The translations under genes were made by a program, and so were the position numbers. A stretch of 64,000 nt of DNA from assembly GCF_031877795.1 (NCBI RefSeq), contig NC_133935.1:74294303-74358302 (forward strand), read 5' to 3'. Shown one piece after another: positions 1 to 52,500 of this stretch. Source of the DNA: Strix aluco (Eukaryota > Chordata > Aves > Strigiformes > Strigidae). How positions within the stretch are numbered: position 1 is the stretch's first letter; each line of letters begins with the position of its first letter. The notes under the pieces were generated by a model. That model ran no database searches. It saw only the letters and a list, made by a program, of their open reading frames with translations, and was not told the origin of the DNA.

Positions 1-38703
<38,703 letters not shown>

Positions 38704-41700
38704 CTAAGTGCATCCACAAACCCTGTTAAAAAAAACCAAAACACAACAAAAAAGCAGAAGATGGAGTCAGTTTGTTTTAAAACCAGGCAATATTACATTA
38801 CTTTTTTTTTTTTTAAATAATCACTTTTATCTGTCACAATGATTTCATCGGTTTTATTTTACACAAACAAAAAGAAAACATTCAATCTTCTGTAAGAGTT
38901 GTTAACTTCAAATACAATTATTTTAAGAATGTGACCATCTTAAGGCCTGAACTTCAAATAATTACAAATGGACAAAATTACTATCATTTAAATAGGTGAT
39001 CAAAAAAATTATTTATCACATTCAGTGAGGTAACAAAGATTCACTTTATGGCAGACTTACTGAATGTGAACTACATTTGCCTACTGCTCTATGTTGTCAG
39101 AGCCCAGCTGCTGTACCTTTCAATAGAAACCTGGTTACAGAATTTTTCAAGTATTTCTTACAGAGCATTGTTCACTTTTGTTTTGCACTTTAAAAAAACC
39201 AACTTTCAACATCCACAGTACAAAGCTAAGGATGTCAAAAGAAACAGTGTCATAACTTCCACTCAGTATTTTTTTAAACCAAAATCATGCTAATGATTCA
39301 CAATATTGATATGAAACAATTTCTATCTCATTTTAACAGATCACCATCAGAAGATACCATACCTATCAAGTGCCACTTCTAGAAGTGATTTTATTTTTTT
39401 TAAGTAGTAAACTAAAAAGAATCAGTAGTAGTTTTTAATTGTAGAGCAAAGCTACAATCTGCTTGATTTGCACAAGTGAATACAACAATCCTACCTGTAT
39501 GGTAGTTACTACTAGTCTCCCACTCCTCTTCTGGAGAAGGGTAGAACTCCCAACCAAGTATAGGAGAAGATGTGCATAGCACCTCAGCTGTCTCTATTCA
39601 CAGATTAGCAAACTACTGCATTTTTATAGCCTAATATAGACACGGTTTTCCAGAAGTGACTAGGTAATTGAAGCAAAATACCCCTATCTTCAATACCTGC
39701 ATTATGAATAATTGCAAACTCCTTCCAAAATGTTGAAATTGTAAGAACACAGATCACTTTGCAATGAAGCACATACAGTGCCTAATAAATACGCTCCTCC
39801 CATATGACAAAACGTAGTATCTTAGCTGTAGTCTACAAAAGCCCAACAGTTTTGAGATCAACGTATTTTAACACACTCATCCTTGCCAAACACTGGATTG
39901 CCAAGAAAAAAAAAACAAAACAACAAGCCTCCTGTAAAAAATGGGGTACTTATAAAAAGGACTTCAGAAAAGCAATGTGGACTTAAATCTGAATTTATCC
40001 TATTATTGATCACGTCGGTATCTTCAGGATGATGAAGTGGCATCTACAGGGCATCTCAAAGGTATGAACTGGCACCAAGACTTCATCTAACTTCTTAATT
40101 TTATCTCACTACTGAAGTCTGGCAATTAACATCAAACATCTTGGCATGATCTTAGGTGTCTAAACCTTCTACAGTTCATTCTCCCTCTAGACAGTAGAAA
40201 CTGTGTTTTGGTCCCATTACACGTGTCACCAAGCACAACGAACTGGAAAGCAGTCAGGCCAACTAGCTGTTGGGATATCTTGCTTTCTTCATTTAATCAC
40301 TAAGTATTTTCCTATCAAATACCACAAACATGAAACTGTATCACTAGCTGTGCATAAAATTATGGAAAAAACATACGATTTTCCAAGAATAAGCAGCAAG
40401 AAAAACCTGTTAAACCAAAAGCAGGTATAGAATATTTTTAGGCAGGCATAAAAGAAACCCCAAGCCCCTCTTACAGTTTAAGTGAGCACTCATTCTGTCA
40501 CCATATAGTTTACTCGTAGGGTAGAACCTTGAATGACCTCATCTACAACTTAGAGGAAACATCAGCTTACCATTTAGTTCTCTTCTGTAAAAGTAAAAAA
40601 TTGATATTAATTCCTACCCAATAATTGAAAGGAAACCATCAAATTTTTTAGTCCAGGTAAACTGGCTATCACAGGTTAAGGGTTGTTCCACTACCAACTG
40701 CAGTTTCACCTATGCTAACAAATCATTACTGTAATAAAGATTTCATCCTTGTTATTAGAAAATTCTAAAAAACAGTTTTAGTGTTTCAAAGTAGGTCTGA
40801 AAGACATACTGGACACCAGTGCCTGGGATCAAGATCCTCATTTAGATCGACATTTCTCACGCTTAAAGTTGCTTGTGGTGGTGGTGTAATTTTTCTTAAT
40901 GCCATTTTCTGTAAACACTTCTGACCAGGTAGAGTAACAACTAGAAATTAATGTAGGCAAAAATGCCCAGGAGACTGATGAAGAACCAGCCTTAGACAGC
41001 TGCCTCATGGGCTATGACATCTGCACACTTAGAGAAAACAACTGAGGTTACCCAGTCAGCATATATATTCAAGTGACCTTCACTGGCAACACAGAATGAA
41101 GAGATGTGGTTACCAAATCTGAGAATAATGTGAAATCTGAGGCTTTTTTTTTTTTTTTTAAGTAATGCAGAAAAAGACAAGAGAGCTATGTATATCTTTT
41201 TAGAGCTATGTATAGATAGAAAATTAATTGCTAATGTGTGGCCCAATTAATGCCATCATCTCTGACCAAGCAAATACATCACACTCTTGCAAGGAAAAAG
41301 AAGGGGGGGGAGGAACAGAGCCAAGATAAACTTCTTACCCTACTGCAAGCTATTGAAATACATCTTTAAGCCTTAATGAGAATTCACTCAAAAATTCTAA
41401 GAGACTAATCTACACTGAATGAGACTTGAGGAACTCAAATTTATTTTGCCACACAGCATTGAACAGAAGTTGTTCCATCTAAAAGGATGCAGAACATGAT
41501 TGTAATACTACCTCACTTTTTACCACCTTAAGATTTCAGGTTTTGACCACACACACGCATGCACAAAACCTTCCAATACTTTTCCTCTGACCATAATTAA
41601 GTATGGAAGAATCGAGGTAGTCACCAGCTCGCAATACCTACACAGACAAGTTAATCCAAACACAGTTCATTATTTATGAGTAGCCATCCTCAACAAATTC

Positions 41701-44700
41701 CCATGATGGGAGTGGGGGGAGACCCAGGATAAATTGATTACACTATGCCCACTGATTAACAGAACTGTGACCTTATAGGCCATCCAATGATGAACACCAC
41801 AGTGATGTCAGATTTGGAATGAAGAGAAATATTATCTTCTGTCATGATAGCTTCCACTTCTGACATGACACACTAAAATAATCCCAATATTTTTATAGGA
41901 TTATACTACAAAATCTGGTAAATTCAGAACAGAAAATAGTGTAACCATGGGGGAACTTTTTCCCTTATCCATCTTAAAAGTGATTGCTTATCCTTTGAAG
42001 GTTGGTATTTTAGATGAGTCATAAAATACTATATGCTACCATGATACAGTACTTTCCAATTTTGGCAAGTACCCATCTATTTCAAGTCATTATTCTTTCA
42101 GAACCCAATCTGTCACCCATGGCCTTCTAAGAAACTGTTTTCATAGGTGCCTTTCATTTAAATAACTGTCCAGGAAGACTGGAAAGAAGGGTGTTAGGGA
42201 ATAGTCTTTCTATAATACAAGGAGATTATACAAAACTTACTGTGGAAGAAAGTCTTTCTTCAAGCTGTACATGAATTTGAAAGTTAGAAAGGCCACACTG
42301 GTTTGTCAATTTCAGGATCATATAATTAAAAGGCACTATACAAAAACTGCTGGTCCACAGTTCAATGATCAGCTCTTCACTGGGCAAAGTAGCTCATCTA
42401 CTATACCTTAAACTCAACAGTAGAGAACCTCCAATTTTGTTAGGGCCCACTCTATTCTTTTAGTGATAATACACTGTAAGCTTTGAAAGAATTCTGGCAA
42501 TTTCCTAGATCCATGAGATTTTCTTCATTATCACCCTACCAGCAGTTTCATTATATGAAAACCCATTCCTTATTTGAAAAAAATTTTGCTTTTATTGAAT
42601 TGCAGTTAAAAAGTTTATCTTGCCCTAATAACCTGATTTTAATCTTAGAAAACAAAAAACTTTTTGTTCCATCTGGTTAAAGCATTTATCTTGTGCAAGA
42701 TCAATCTCCTGCAAGAAACTTCACACTTTACCATTCAAACACATTGGTTTACATTTTCTATGGCAGTTCTTTTTCTCTCTAGAGAATACACAGGAGCTTT
42801 TTGACTTAGCAGCCATATCAACTCTAAAATATTTGAAGCCTCACCATACTTATTACCTATTTTGTTTATGATACCAGAACTGGTTTTTTAAATTATTTGT
42901 GCTCTAACAACAGAAGTATAAGAGCACAATACAATCCAAATTATTCATCTGTGTGTCTTTGTACAAAGAACATCATTTATGCATTAAACAACAGAAAATA
43001 ACTTACATATTATCCCTGAGGTATTTCACTTACACAACATTATTCTGTGGTCTAACAAAGACCACATGTTTCCTTTCTGCCATGTGCTCCAAGATCAATT
43101 GTGTGACAGCAGAAGAAAAAACTTTTTCACTAGTACACAAAGAAGGAAAAAAACCCAAATACAGAGGGCTCACCTCTTGATTCAGAAATTAAATGGGTAA
43201 TCTCCTGTAATTACATCAGTATTTTTTAACCTAATCCTACAGGGTCAAAACAAAATCTAGTTGCGTTCAGATGTTGGCAGAAAGGATCTCCAGACCTACT
43301 TTACCAGCATGTCTTTTTTCCCTCTTTCCTCTTGCTTCTTGTAGGACCATCAAGAGCTATACAGAACAGTTTCAGGAAACAAGCAGATGATAGATCACCT
43401 AGACAGAAAGTACACTTGAAAAATAAGAACTTTAAGTCTAGCCAAACTGTCCAGATGACTCCAACAAGGTTTCATAATCCCAGCTATCAATCATCCTCTA
43501 AGTGTCAAGAGTCCAGACAAGTTCTTCCATGGCATTTTCCATGTAAGATTCTTTTTGTTCCTTTTGTTGTTTTTTTTTCTAAGGTAGGAAAAATAGTTTT
43601 TTAAAAACATTTAACTACTTCTACTTTCATTTTTTTTTTAACAGATTCAGAAACTGAGTTCCCAGTACTTATATCCAAACAGAAAGTAACAATATAAATA
43701 CCATCAGAGAGCTCTGACTTACCTTCATTTTTATTAATCATTGAGCATACCTTCCAAGCCAGAAGAAACCAGACAGTACTTGCTGTACCAGGAAAGGTAC
43801 AACTCACATGGTTATATGCTACATTGGGAGCTCACCTCTGCAAGACATTTAACCCTTTCTATGAAGGGAGAGGGAAGTAGGACTAAGTTGCCTGCTAGAA
43901 CCTATGCTGTATGTTTAAGAATACTAAAACTCTCATCCGGGTGCACAGATGCAAAAAATCTAAGATAAGAGGTGGTGGAAGCACCGGTAACAAGTTTTTT
44001 GCCCTAATGATAAAAAAAATCATGAAGAGAAATTAATACAGCAAGATAGTAGTATTTTTTTTCATTTGTTTGGGGGTTTTTCTTAATCCACATTTACCCC
44101 TAACACAACAAAAAACAAAGAAAGGAAAAAAATAATGAAATTGGTTTTACTATTCTTAGTACATCTGACAGCTTTTTACACAGGCATCGTCACTGTTCCT
44201 TGTGTTTCCTTCCCCATAAATCAATTTCCAGATTCTGTTTTCATGTGATAGATACTGAAGACAAAAAGCATTTAAAAGGAAAAAAATCCACTATAAAAGT
44301 TAGGAATAGAATTGAAAACAAGGTGCAATACAACACTTATTTTCTAATTTACAAAGGGACATCAGTGAAATCATGAATTAAGCTTACAATTAGATTATTT
44401 CTTAGCTCAAATCTACGAATTTTTCACATACTAAAATTAGTGTAGCGTTTTGTGTAAGTTGATCACTAAATCAGTTCAAGTTTCTCACATCACTAAGCAT
44501 TACAAAAATATAGTGTCTTTTTGTTCCTGTTTTTATGACTTCAATGTACACCTGAAGTTCTTCAATAACTTTTTCTAGCAATTGCCTCTATCAGTCACCA
44601 CCCGTCAACAATTACAAGATGAAAAAAACCCACAGTTGCATAGTTTAGATGTTTTAAGACTTGGGGATTTCATCAATGCTTCTACAGAGAGACTTACCAG

Positions 44701-44738
44701 GGCCTCTCTAAACACAGAGCAGAAGTTTAAGGGAGAAG

Positions 44739-44775
44739 AATCTAATTATAATTAGATTAGCCTATAATTAGGCTA
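44739..44775. repeat. 20-bp perfect palindrome beside an 18-nt hairpin
   Basis: AATCTAATTATAATTAGATT (44739-44758) is a perfect palindrome. It is followed at once by arms TAGCCTA and TAGGCTA around a 4-nt loop (44758-44775). The AT-rich inverted repeats contain TAATTA homeodomain-type cores. Confidence 0.85.
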
Positions 44776-46500
44776 TTTCATGAGAGGAAACAGTGCTGGT
44801 TTCAGATAAATAATTATTTAGATTTTATACCGATGCATGCAACTTTACATCAAAGTCCTTAACTAATGTCACTGCAGAAAGATTAATATACTAACCAAAT
44901 TACCATCTCTATACTGTACCTGCTCTGCATCTTCATAAGGTCTATATACAAAATATACATAACTACAGGGAAAAAAATTAATCAAAACCTTCTAACCTAT
45001 CTATATATGCCAACTCTCTTTCCTTAAAAGCAAAACGATACAACTTTAAATACATATTACAAAATATTTAGAAGGTGAAAGTGGTAATTTACCCATACTT
45101 AGTAAATCGAGTAACTTTAATGTCTAAGAATAATTATCGTTCTGGAACAGCTGGAAAGTTACAGCCTGTGCTTCCCAATTTAGGGAGAAAAAGGCAGTTC
45201 ACCCCATGTTTAAGCAGAGCTTATTTCTCCTGAGCTCAAGTACAGGAGAGGTTCTCTTTTGCTAAACTAAGAGCACTGGTAAACCCACTGCCTCACACCC
45301 TTTAAATACAGGCAAAAAATTAGTAACAATCTCCTGGAGCAGTATTTTAGTATCAGAATACACACGGTATACATAAAGATTCATTTTTAAGGGATGTGTT
45401 CAAATCTAATGGCATTAACTTGAAGCTTACTGCTACAAACAGATGAAATTGCTGAAACAAAGTGATCTGTACAGTCAACTTTCCACTTGCATGGACCAAG
45501 GAAGAAGAAGGATAGAGAAGAGTTCTCAGATTTACAGATAAAAATGATTCAACCAGCACACAATGTTGATCTGGCAGTAACTTTGAGTCAGTTTGAATGT
45601 AAAAGCAATCTACCTGTACTCATACAGCACTAAGCCCAAACTTAAACTCCAACTTTCATTTCCTCCCAGTAGAAAATTCATGCTACTGTGGGTCCAGGTT
45701 GGCTCCAGAGTCACACAGAATGACTCTGAAACTAACTACTAGGTCTTTTGGGCAAGATGCAAAGATTTCCAAGATTGTACTACTGCTTTCAGACCTCTGC
45801 TGACTCCTGCTGATCTTGGTGTTATTTGTTTATACAAGTCCTCTCAACTAATAAAGACAGATGGCCAAAAAGTAGTGTTGTTTGATTTTCTTACTACACC
45901 AGAAAGAATAGTCTACAAGGTGTGCTGGCGCCCTCCTTAAAAATTCCTTCTTTATCAGGGGAGGTGGATAACAACATATTTGAAGTGCTGCTACTCAATA
46001 TAGCACACGGGAACACAGTTACGTACCTTAAAATTGAGAGACACCAAATCATGCCTGCTACATACACTGGAAAAAGGGAAAAACTGAATTCTGAGAGCAA
46101 ACACTTAAAACCATCTTCTTTGCATAAACTGCCTTTTATTGAGCATGCAATCTAAACACTCTACTCTTCCCTTCCCCCAATTACATCATATGTGTATACA
46201 TGTTTTGCAATCATTAGCAAAAGCAATTCTTGTCATGCCTTCCTTCAGATTTACAGGCCAACAATTTTAATCTGTGGTCAGGGGAACCACCCTTACCACA
46301 AAGAAATCCACAAGAACAGACCTAAGAAAAGCTGATACACCTATGCCCTCGCACAGTCTATACAGGAGAAATTTCTAAGTAAAAATGCACCTATCAGTAC
46401 TGTGCATCGTCATCCACAAATCCTGTGTGAAAACTACTGTCCTGAACTGTCACAGAGCCAACAAACTGAGCTTTCCTACTTAGCTTCCCTCCCTACAATC

Positions 46501-46540
46501 TTTTTTTTTACTTTTTTTTTTTTTTACTTTTTTTTTCTTT
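46501..46540. repeat. T-rich low-complexity tract
   Basis: Runs of 9 to 14 T broken by AC or C; poly(A)-like in the KMT2E sense strand. Confidence 0.85.
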
Positions 46541-49500
46541 AAATTGGGGGAGGGGATTTACAGGGGGAAGAGAGGAGAAAACATTAGGAAGATTTTACTA
46601 AAAAAATTGTACATTTTGCTAAATTTCTGCTTTCTACTACTGCTCTGAGCACTCGTCTTCTCTATATGATATTTAGGTTATTTGGAAAACTACTGATGGA
46701 AACTGACATTTTAACGGCATACTCTAGATGTCCTTCAAATAGAGAACTCCCCTGTGTGTGAGTGTGTGGATACGTACACACATGTATCTACACACAAATC
46801 TGAAAAAATATATGCAGCTTAATACACAGCATAAACACATGTATCAAAGTAATCTGAATATTTAGTTATTGCTGGCTGTTTCTAAGGAGATAACACATCT
46901 TCAACCAGACCTAGAAGTAGAATACACGAATAAATGACTAATCTTACCCACAAGGAAGTTCCTTCTCTGCTTCCCCCAACATGCTCCACCATGGTATAGA
47001 TTTTGCTAAGAAATTAGGAGGGATATCCAACTTCCAAATGTTATACCACTGCAGCTGCAGTATGAAGTATGCAGGCTTAGAAACCACTATGAGTCCAAAT
47101 TCAGACCTTTGCTACTGTCTGCTGCTCTCTATGGTAACCTAACAGATAAGTTAGCAGTCTACTCCAAATTTGTGCTGAGATAAAGAAGGGTAGTAGGTAA
47201 AAATAAGACACAGTAGGCACACTCAAATACAATATACAAATCAGGATCCATTAATGACCAACTCCTGCAAACTGCATAGAACAACTTGTGCTAAAAGAAA
47301 TCTGGTTTCCTATGTATTTGTAGTTTATGCCCAAACATTCCCATTGACCTAATGTTCTCTATATCCCTCTCATAGCACTATCTTCCTCATCACAGTATTA
47401 ACTGGTCCTGGCCTCACTCACAAGCCCCTCAATGACCTCCTATGCCATCCACACTGACCTACACGTTGTCAGTAGTCAGGTCCATCTCACCTTCTTCTGA
47501 AGTGCCTTGTCAGCCAGGCAAAAAAGATAAATTACTGGTTTGGAGTTAAACACATGACATAATTGCTAAAATCACCATGCTTCCTCTCCCAGGACACTGC
47601 TCATAGCTGCCCCTTTCCATCCACTTTTGGATTTTCATTAAGCTTCAGAGATCTCAAGGGTACTAAGGTCCTAACTATCAAATTTTTGGTTTTTAAGTTA
47701 TTGGTTGTACTGACAGAGATCCAGCAATCATTTGACCAACTTAAGAAGCACAGTTATTACAGCCAAATTACTACAAGGTAAGGCTCCTCCTCCTCCTTTG
47801 CTTTTAATCCAGTGCCAACACAGAGTAAGAACAAGCATGGTAAAGTAAAGAGTTCATTAGCATACAGCATGAACATCCTGATACAACAAATACAGGACTT
47901 TACATTCAACAAAGACCTCAGTTATGTTTGAAATGACAACCAAACTTCATGAATTGGTCTTGAGTTTGGGATCTAGAATCAAGGAAAAAACCTGCCTCCT
48001 CCATGGTTCATACATAAAAAACCTCGAGTTTCCATCATGTAAGTATCAATTCTTCAGTATACACGTCATTACATGCATTACACCAACTCCAGTCAGTGGA
48101 AAGAAAGCTGTCCTTTTAAGTGTAAATCTAGAATCAGTCTGTCAGCAAAGTTTCTGCCATACAGAAGAGATAGTTTCCACTGGCCATAGGCTATCCTCCC
48201 TTTACTATCTGGTCCAAGACTGCTGCTCTTGTGTATTCCTGAAGAAGTGATGGAAAGAGATCTCTCTTCCTCAAGTATTTATGCCAGTCCATTAAAACAC
48301 GGAAGACTAACCCTTACCTCTTCTCTCTCTTCACTCCTTCTTTTCTTCTCTCAGTGGAAGTTAGACAAAATATGGGACTAGGAAGAGAAAAAGAATGAGT
48401 GGTAGAAGGGAAATAAAGGTAAATGCAGTTACAGAAAGAGTAAGAATTAGTTTATTGAACAGATATCTATCACAAGCAGCAGTAAGCAGAGGTATACAGA
48501 AAAATACCATGGTTACAGATTTTAAGTTTTATATTTACAACAATCAACCCCCAAAACTGAAAATTAACTGCCAATCATTTGATGTCTCTTAAGTTTACTA
48601 AACACTCGCCACACTTCTTAAAATAAACCACACACAAAAAGGCCTGTCCATTCAAAAATTATAAATTATTTGAGCTGGAGAGTCAAGGAATTGTAAGTTA
48701 CAAGTACAGCACATGAAAAAGAGTAAGAGGAAAAAATTACTTTTTGATAGCAATATTGCTTATTGCTTGGAGAAGTATACACTAGCTACCTAACATTAGT
48801 GTGGTATACTGTACCACTGCAAGATGTAAAATTCATTTAAACAGAAATTCCAAGGTTAAGAAAGCAAAGTAGTTTCCCAGTCATTTAAGTCATTCTTTGT
48901 ATCAGCTCTTTTACTGCAAACATTTTTCCTCCATCTACCACAAAGTGGTAAATAACTAAACACAAATTGCCTGTATGTGACTTACCAATGATTCTCCAAG
49001 AAAACATTATTTACACCTGTTTAAGTTATTACTGACAAACATTTCAAAATATAGTGTTTCTGCAAGTACATACAATCCACATTCTGTAAGAATAGTCTGT
49101 AAGTCATGACTACAACTGTAAGGGCTAGGTATATTTATTTTTTATTAAAGGTAACCGTATACCTTATGGTGATTCAGTCACTGGAAGGTCTAAATCCTAA
49201 GGCTCAATATTCCTCTCAAAAAGAAGTAAAGCTTTTGGGGGCGGGAACATGTGGCTACGAATACATACTGGTACTGCCTTCAACAACCTAAATATTTTGC
49301 TGGCTTCATGACATCAAATATTTTTTTCTTTTTTCTATGCTGCTTAGTAAGACCCAGGACTCTACCTACTACACAAAAAGTAAATTCTTTTGACTTAAGT
49401 CTAACATTTCAGCTAAGCAAATTTCTATTTTCACATGTTTTCACTTAGGTAGATTCCAAAAACTAGCTCCTCTGTTTTATCAGTGGCATTTGACTTACGT

Positions 49501-52500
49501 GAGTAGCACAACAACGCTTCTACTTTTACTTGTGGAAGGAGTTTGTAGACATTCACCTAGAAGTTACACTTACACCTAAGAATCTAAACACAAGCAAGTC
49601 AGAAGTTGCACTCTTTCAAACAGAAACTTCAATTCTTTCTAGCAGTTAGAAGAACTTTTATGTACTTTTAACCACAGTTCAACCTGGACTATATTTCTTG
49701 GTAACAACCTGGCAATATTTCAATGCTCTTTACTAAGATTTTGAGAGGAAGAGGGCAAGAGACAGTGAGGGAACAGATGAAGGGGACTATGTCATGTTCA
49801 AGGACAGCCAAAAAAATAAAAGCGTAAAATCAAAAGATCTTTCCTGCTTTCAAGAAAACAAAAACCACTGCGTTTTCAATCGAAATTATCTTGCAAGACT
49901 ATACTGATTGATTTGTAACTTTATACTTTTGTGTTTTCAAATGAGATCTCAGTATATATTTATAACTGTAGTAACAAAGATATGAAATCCATCATCTTAG
50001 AATAAACACAACAAAGAAATTCCGCCCAGTAATGGAACCCTATCCTTATAACCAGTAAAATAACTACTGTATTGCTTATCAGTTATTTATAAAAGTATTC
50101 ACATTTCTTTCACAGTTCCAGAATGATAGGTTTGGAAACCAAACACGTGGTATGATCTCTCTACCCCTTCCCCAAAAGCTCTAAGTAAGTTGCTGTAATT
50201 CTCAGGTCTTCACCTTCAGTTAAAGTAGAACCTACTAAAAACATTCCTCATTGGAAAAGTTTTGTTAAACCAACAGTTAAGACAGGATTAACTGTCTAGA
50301 CTTGGAATATCATCTGTCTTGTGATACAGTTTTAAACACAGCCCCATTATAACCATACTAATTAGGAGTTAGCTCCTTTTGTCCACTCAAGGCAAGTTAA
50401 GAACATCATCCTCTGTTAAAGAAAAAAAGTATCTTTAGACCTAGTCAAGTTAGAAGAGTTAAAGCATAATGAACTTTGAATCAATTTAAATATTCAGAGC
50501 TCCTCAGGATAAAAGAGCAAAACCTACTATCCTGTATATATTTGAAATTCTCACTTTGTAAATATAGGGTATTAATTTCATCGTTTTCTATGACTGATGA
50601 AATAACCAACAATGGACAATAGATTATAGGTCCTCCTTCTTAAGTTGTAATATAAAGTACAATAATGTCATTAAAATCTACTCTTATCATCTTGCCTTTG
50701 AACTTGACGATAATTTTAGATATGAGAGTGAATGATTACCTAGACTATGATGGCATAAAACAATACACAAAACACAACTACAAATGAGAATTGAAAAAAG
50801 CTTCTCTAAACCTGAGCCTGACTATGACATTTTAGTATCTGCACCTACTGAAAATGTTAGCTTAAAATTAAATTCTAAAACTAGGATCAATATGATTTTG
50901 GCATTCCCATACTTAGCCTGATTTGCAAAACTGCTGGTCCCTTGCAAGCCTCACCTAAGTTTTACAATACTGTATCTCCATCTAAGCAGTGCATGAACTA
51001 ATCAAATGAAAGGGAAGATAGCACTCTTTCAATAAAATATGCAAAACACACACATTGTACTTGCACAGGATGCAATCTGTGTGCTACTTCAATATATTCA
51101 TTTGTACTTTTGAAACATATAACTTTGAGTGGACGCTGATTTACTATAGGTCTTACTAAATATTTTAATTAAAAAAAAAAAATAAAGATAAGAAAGCACT
51201 TAAGCCCAGCCTGTTAAAAAAATACTTTGTACAACTGTCTTCAAAGGTTTACAGATAACCTTAATTATTAAAATTTTCTAACAACCAGCAGAGCTTAAAA
51301 TCTTTCTTTGTAAAAGGAAATAAAAATCATCTCAGTATCTCCTAGCAAGTATATGAAATGTTGACAAGGTTTCTTTTAAATAACTTGTTTGTTATGCCTT
51401 AAAGGTAAAACAGTTTTGTCTTTGAACACAACTATAGCAGGTTTTTTTGTAGTATCAAGGTTATGAGCAGAATTTTGTATCCTCAAAGAGATTAGGTTAA
51501 CTTCTGTGGGTACTATTCTTTGGTTAGCAAGAAAATGTGAACACTGATGTAGTTAGAAATATTCATAATGCACCATTCAAAAGCCCACTGCAATTAGTAT
51601 TTTAAATAATCCAGAATTTGGAAGAATGGAAAGTGTATTTTTCTTAATCCACATTCTACATATGCTGAAACTTTTTTCCCCCGGAGATGCCTTAAGTTTC
51701 ATTCTTAGCAATAAATCAAAACTACTATTTACACAGTAGAAATATATAAACACTGTACCTGTTCCAAAAACAGTGTCCAACAAAATTTGCTTTTGAGATA
51801 TTCACAAATGCTTGTTTGTATGTAAGTCACAAGACCAATAACATAGATGGACTTCTTCAGGATCTCTCCAGAAGTCTGAATTGGGTTTTATTTTATATCT
51901 TCACCAATCTACACCCCCCCAATTCAGTTTTCTTAGAATGTTAAACGAAAACTGCAAAATACTTTCATTAAACCTTCATTTACATTAATCTATTTAGAAC
52001 AATGCCACAATTCTACAATTATGTACACCACTCCTTAACTAAGTCCCACAAATAGTCCTTACTAAAATTAGTATTAGCATGCACACAAAATTAAGACTGT
52101 CCTTAAATCAGACCAAGATCAGGACTAGAGAGACACTACAGCCTTCAGTGTGACAGAGATTTCTGTATTTCTATTGCTTTCCAATGGAGTATTAAGAGTT
52201 TTGTGTGCTGAAACTGTACCAAAGGCATGAGGTAATGCAAGTCCTAGAAGTAATGTGAATTTTAGTGCTATGAGAAACTTTCCCTAGATATAGTCTAAAA
52301 AGCCAGTATTATTTCCCCTCTGAAATTTCCCAGATGGCAAAAAAAGCTCACCCAAAAAGCTAAGTGACAGTTAAACAGATTTTACCTTCAGATATGAAAA
52401 ACTCAAAGATACATAAATGGTTTTAGAACTACAGTCGTATTACTGCACTTGTAAGACAATGTTTGTAAATCAGAAATGTCTCTTGAAAAAAAGAAATTTA

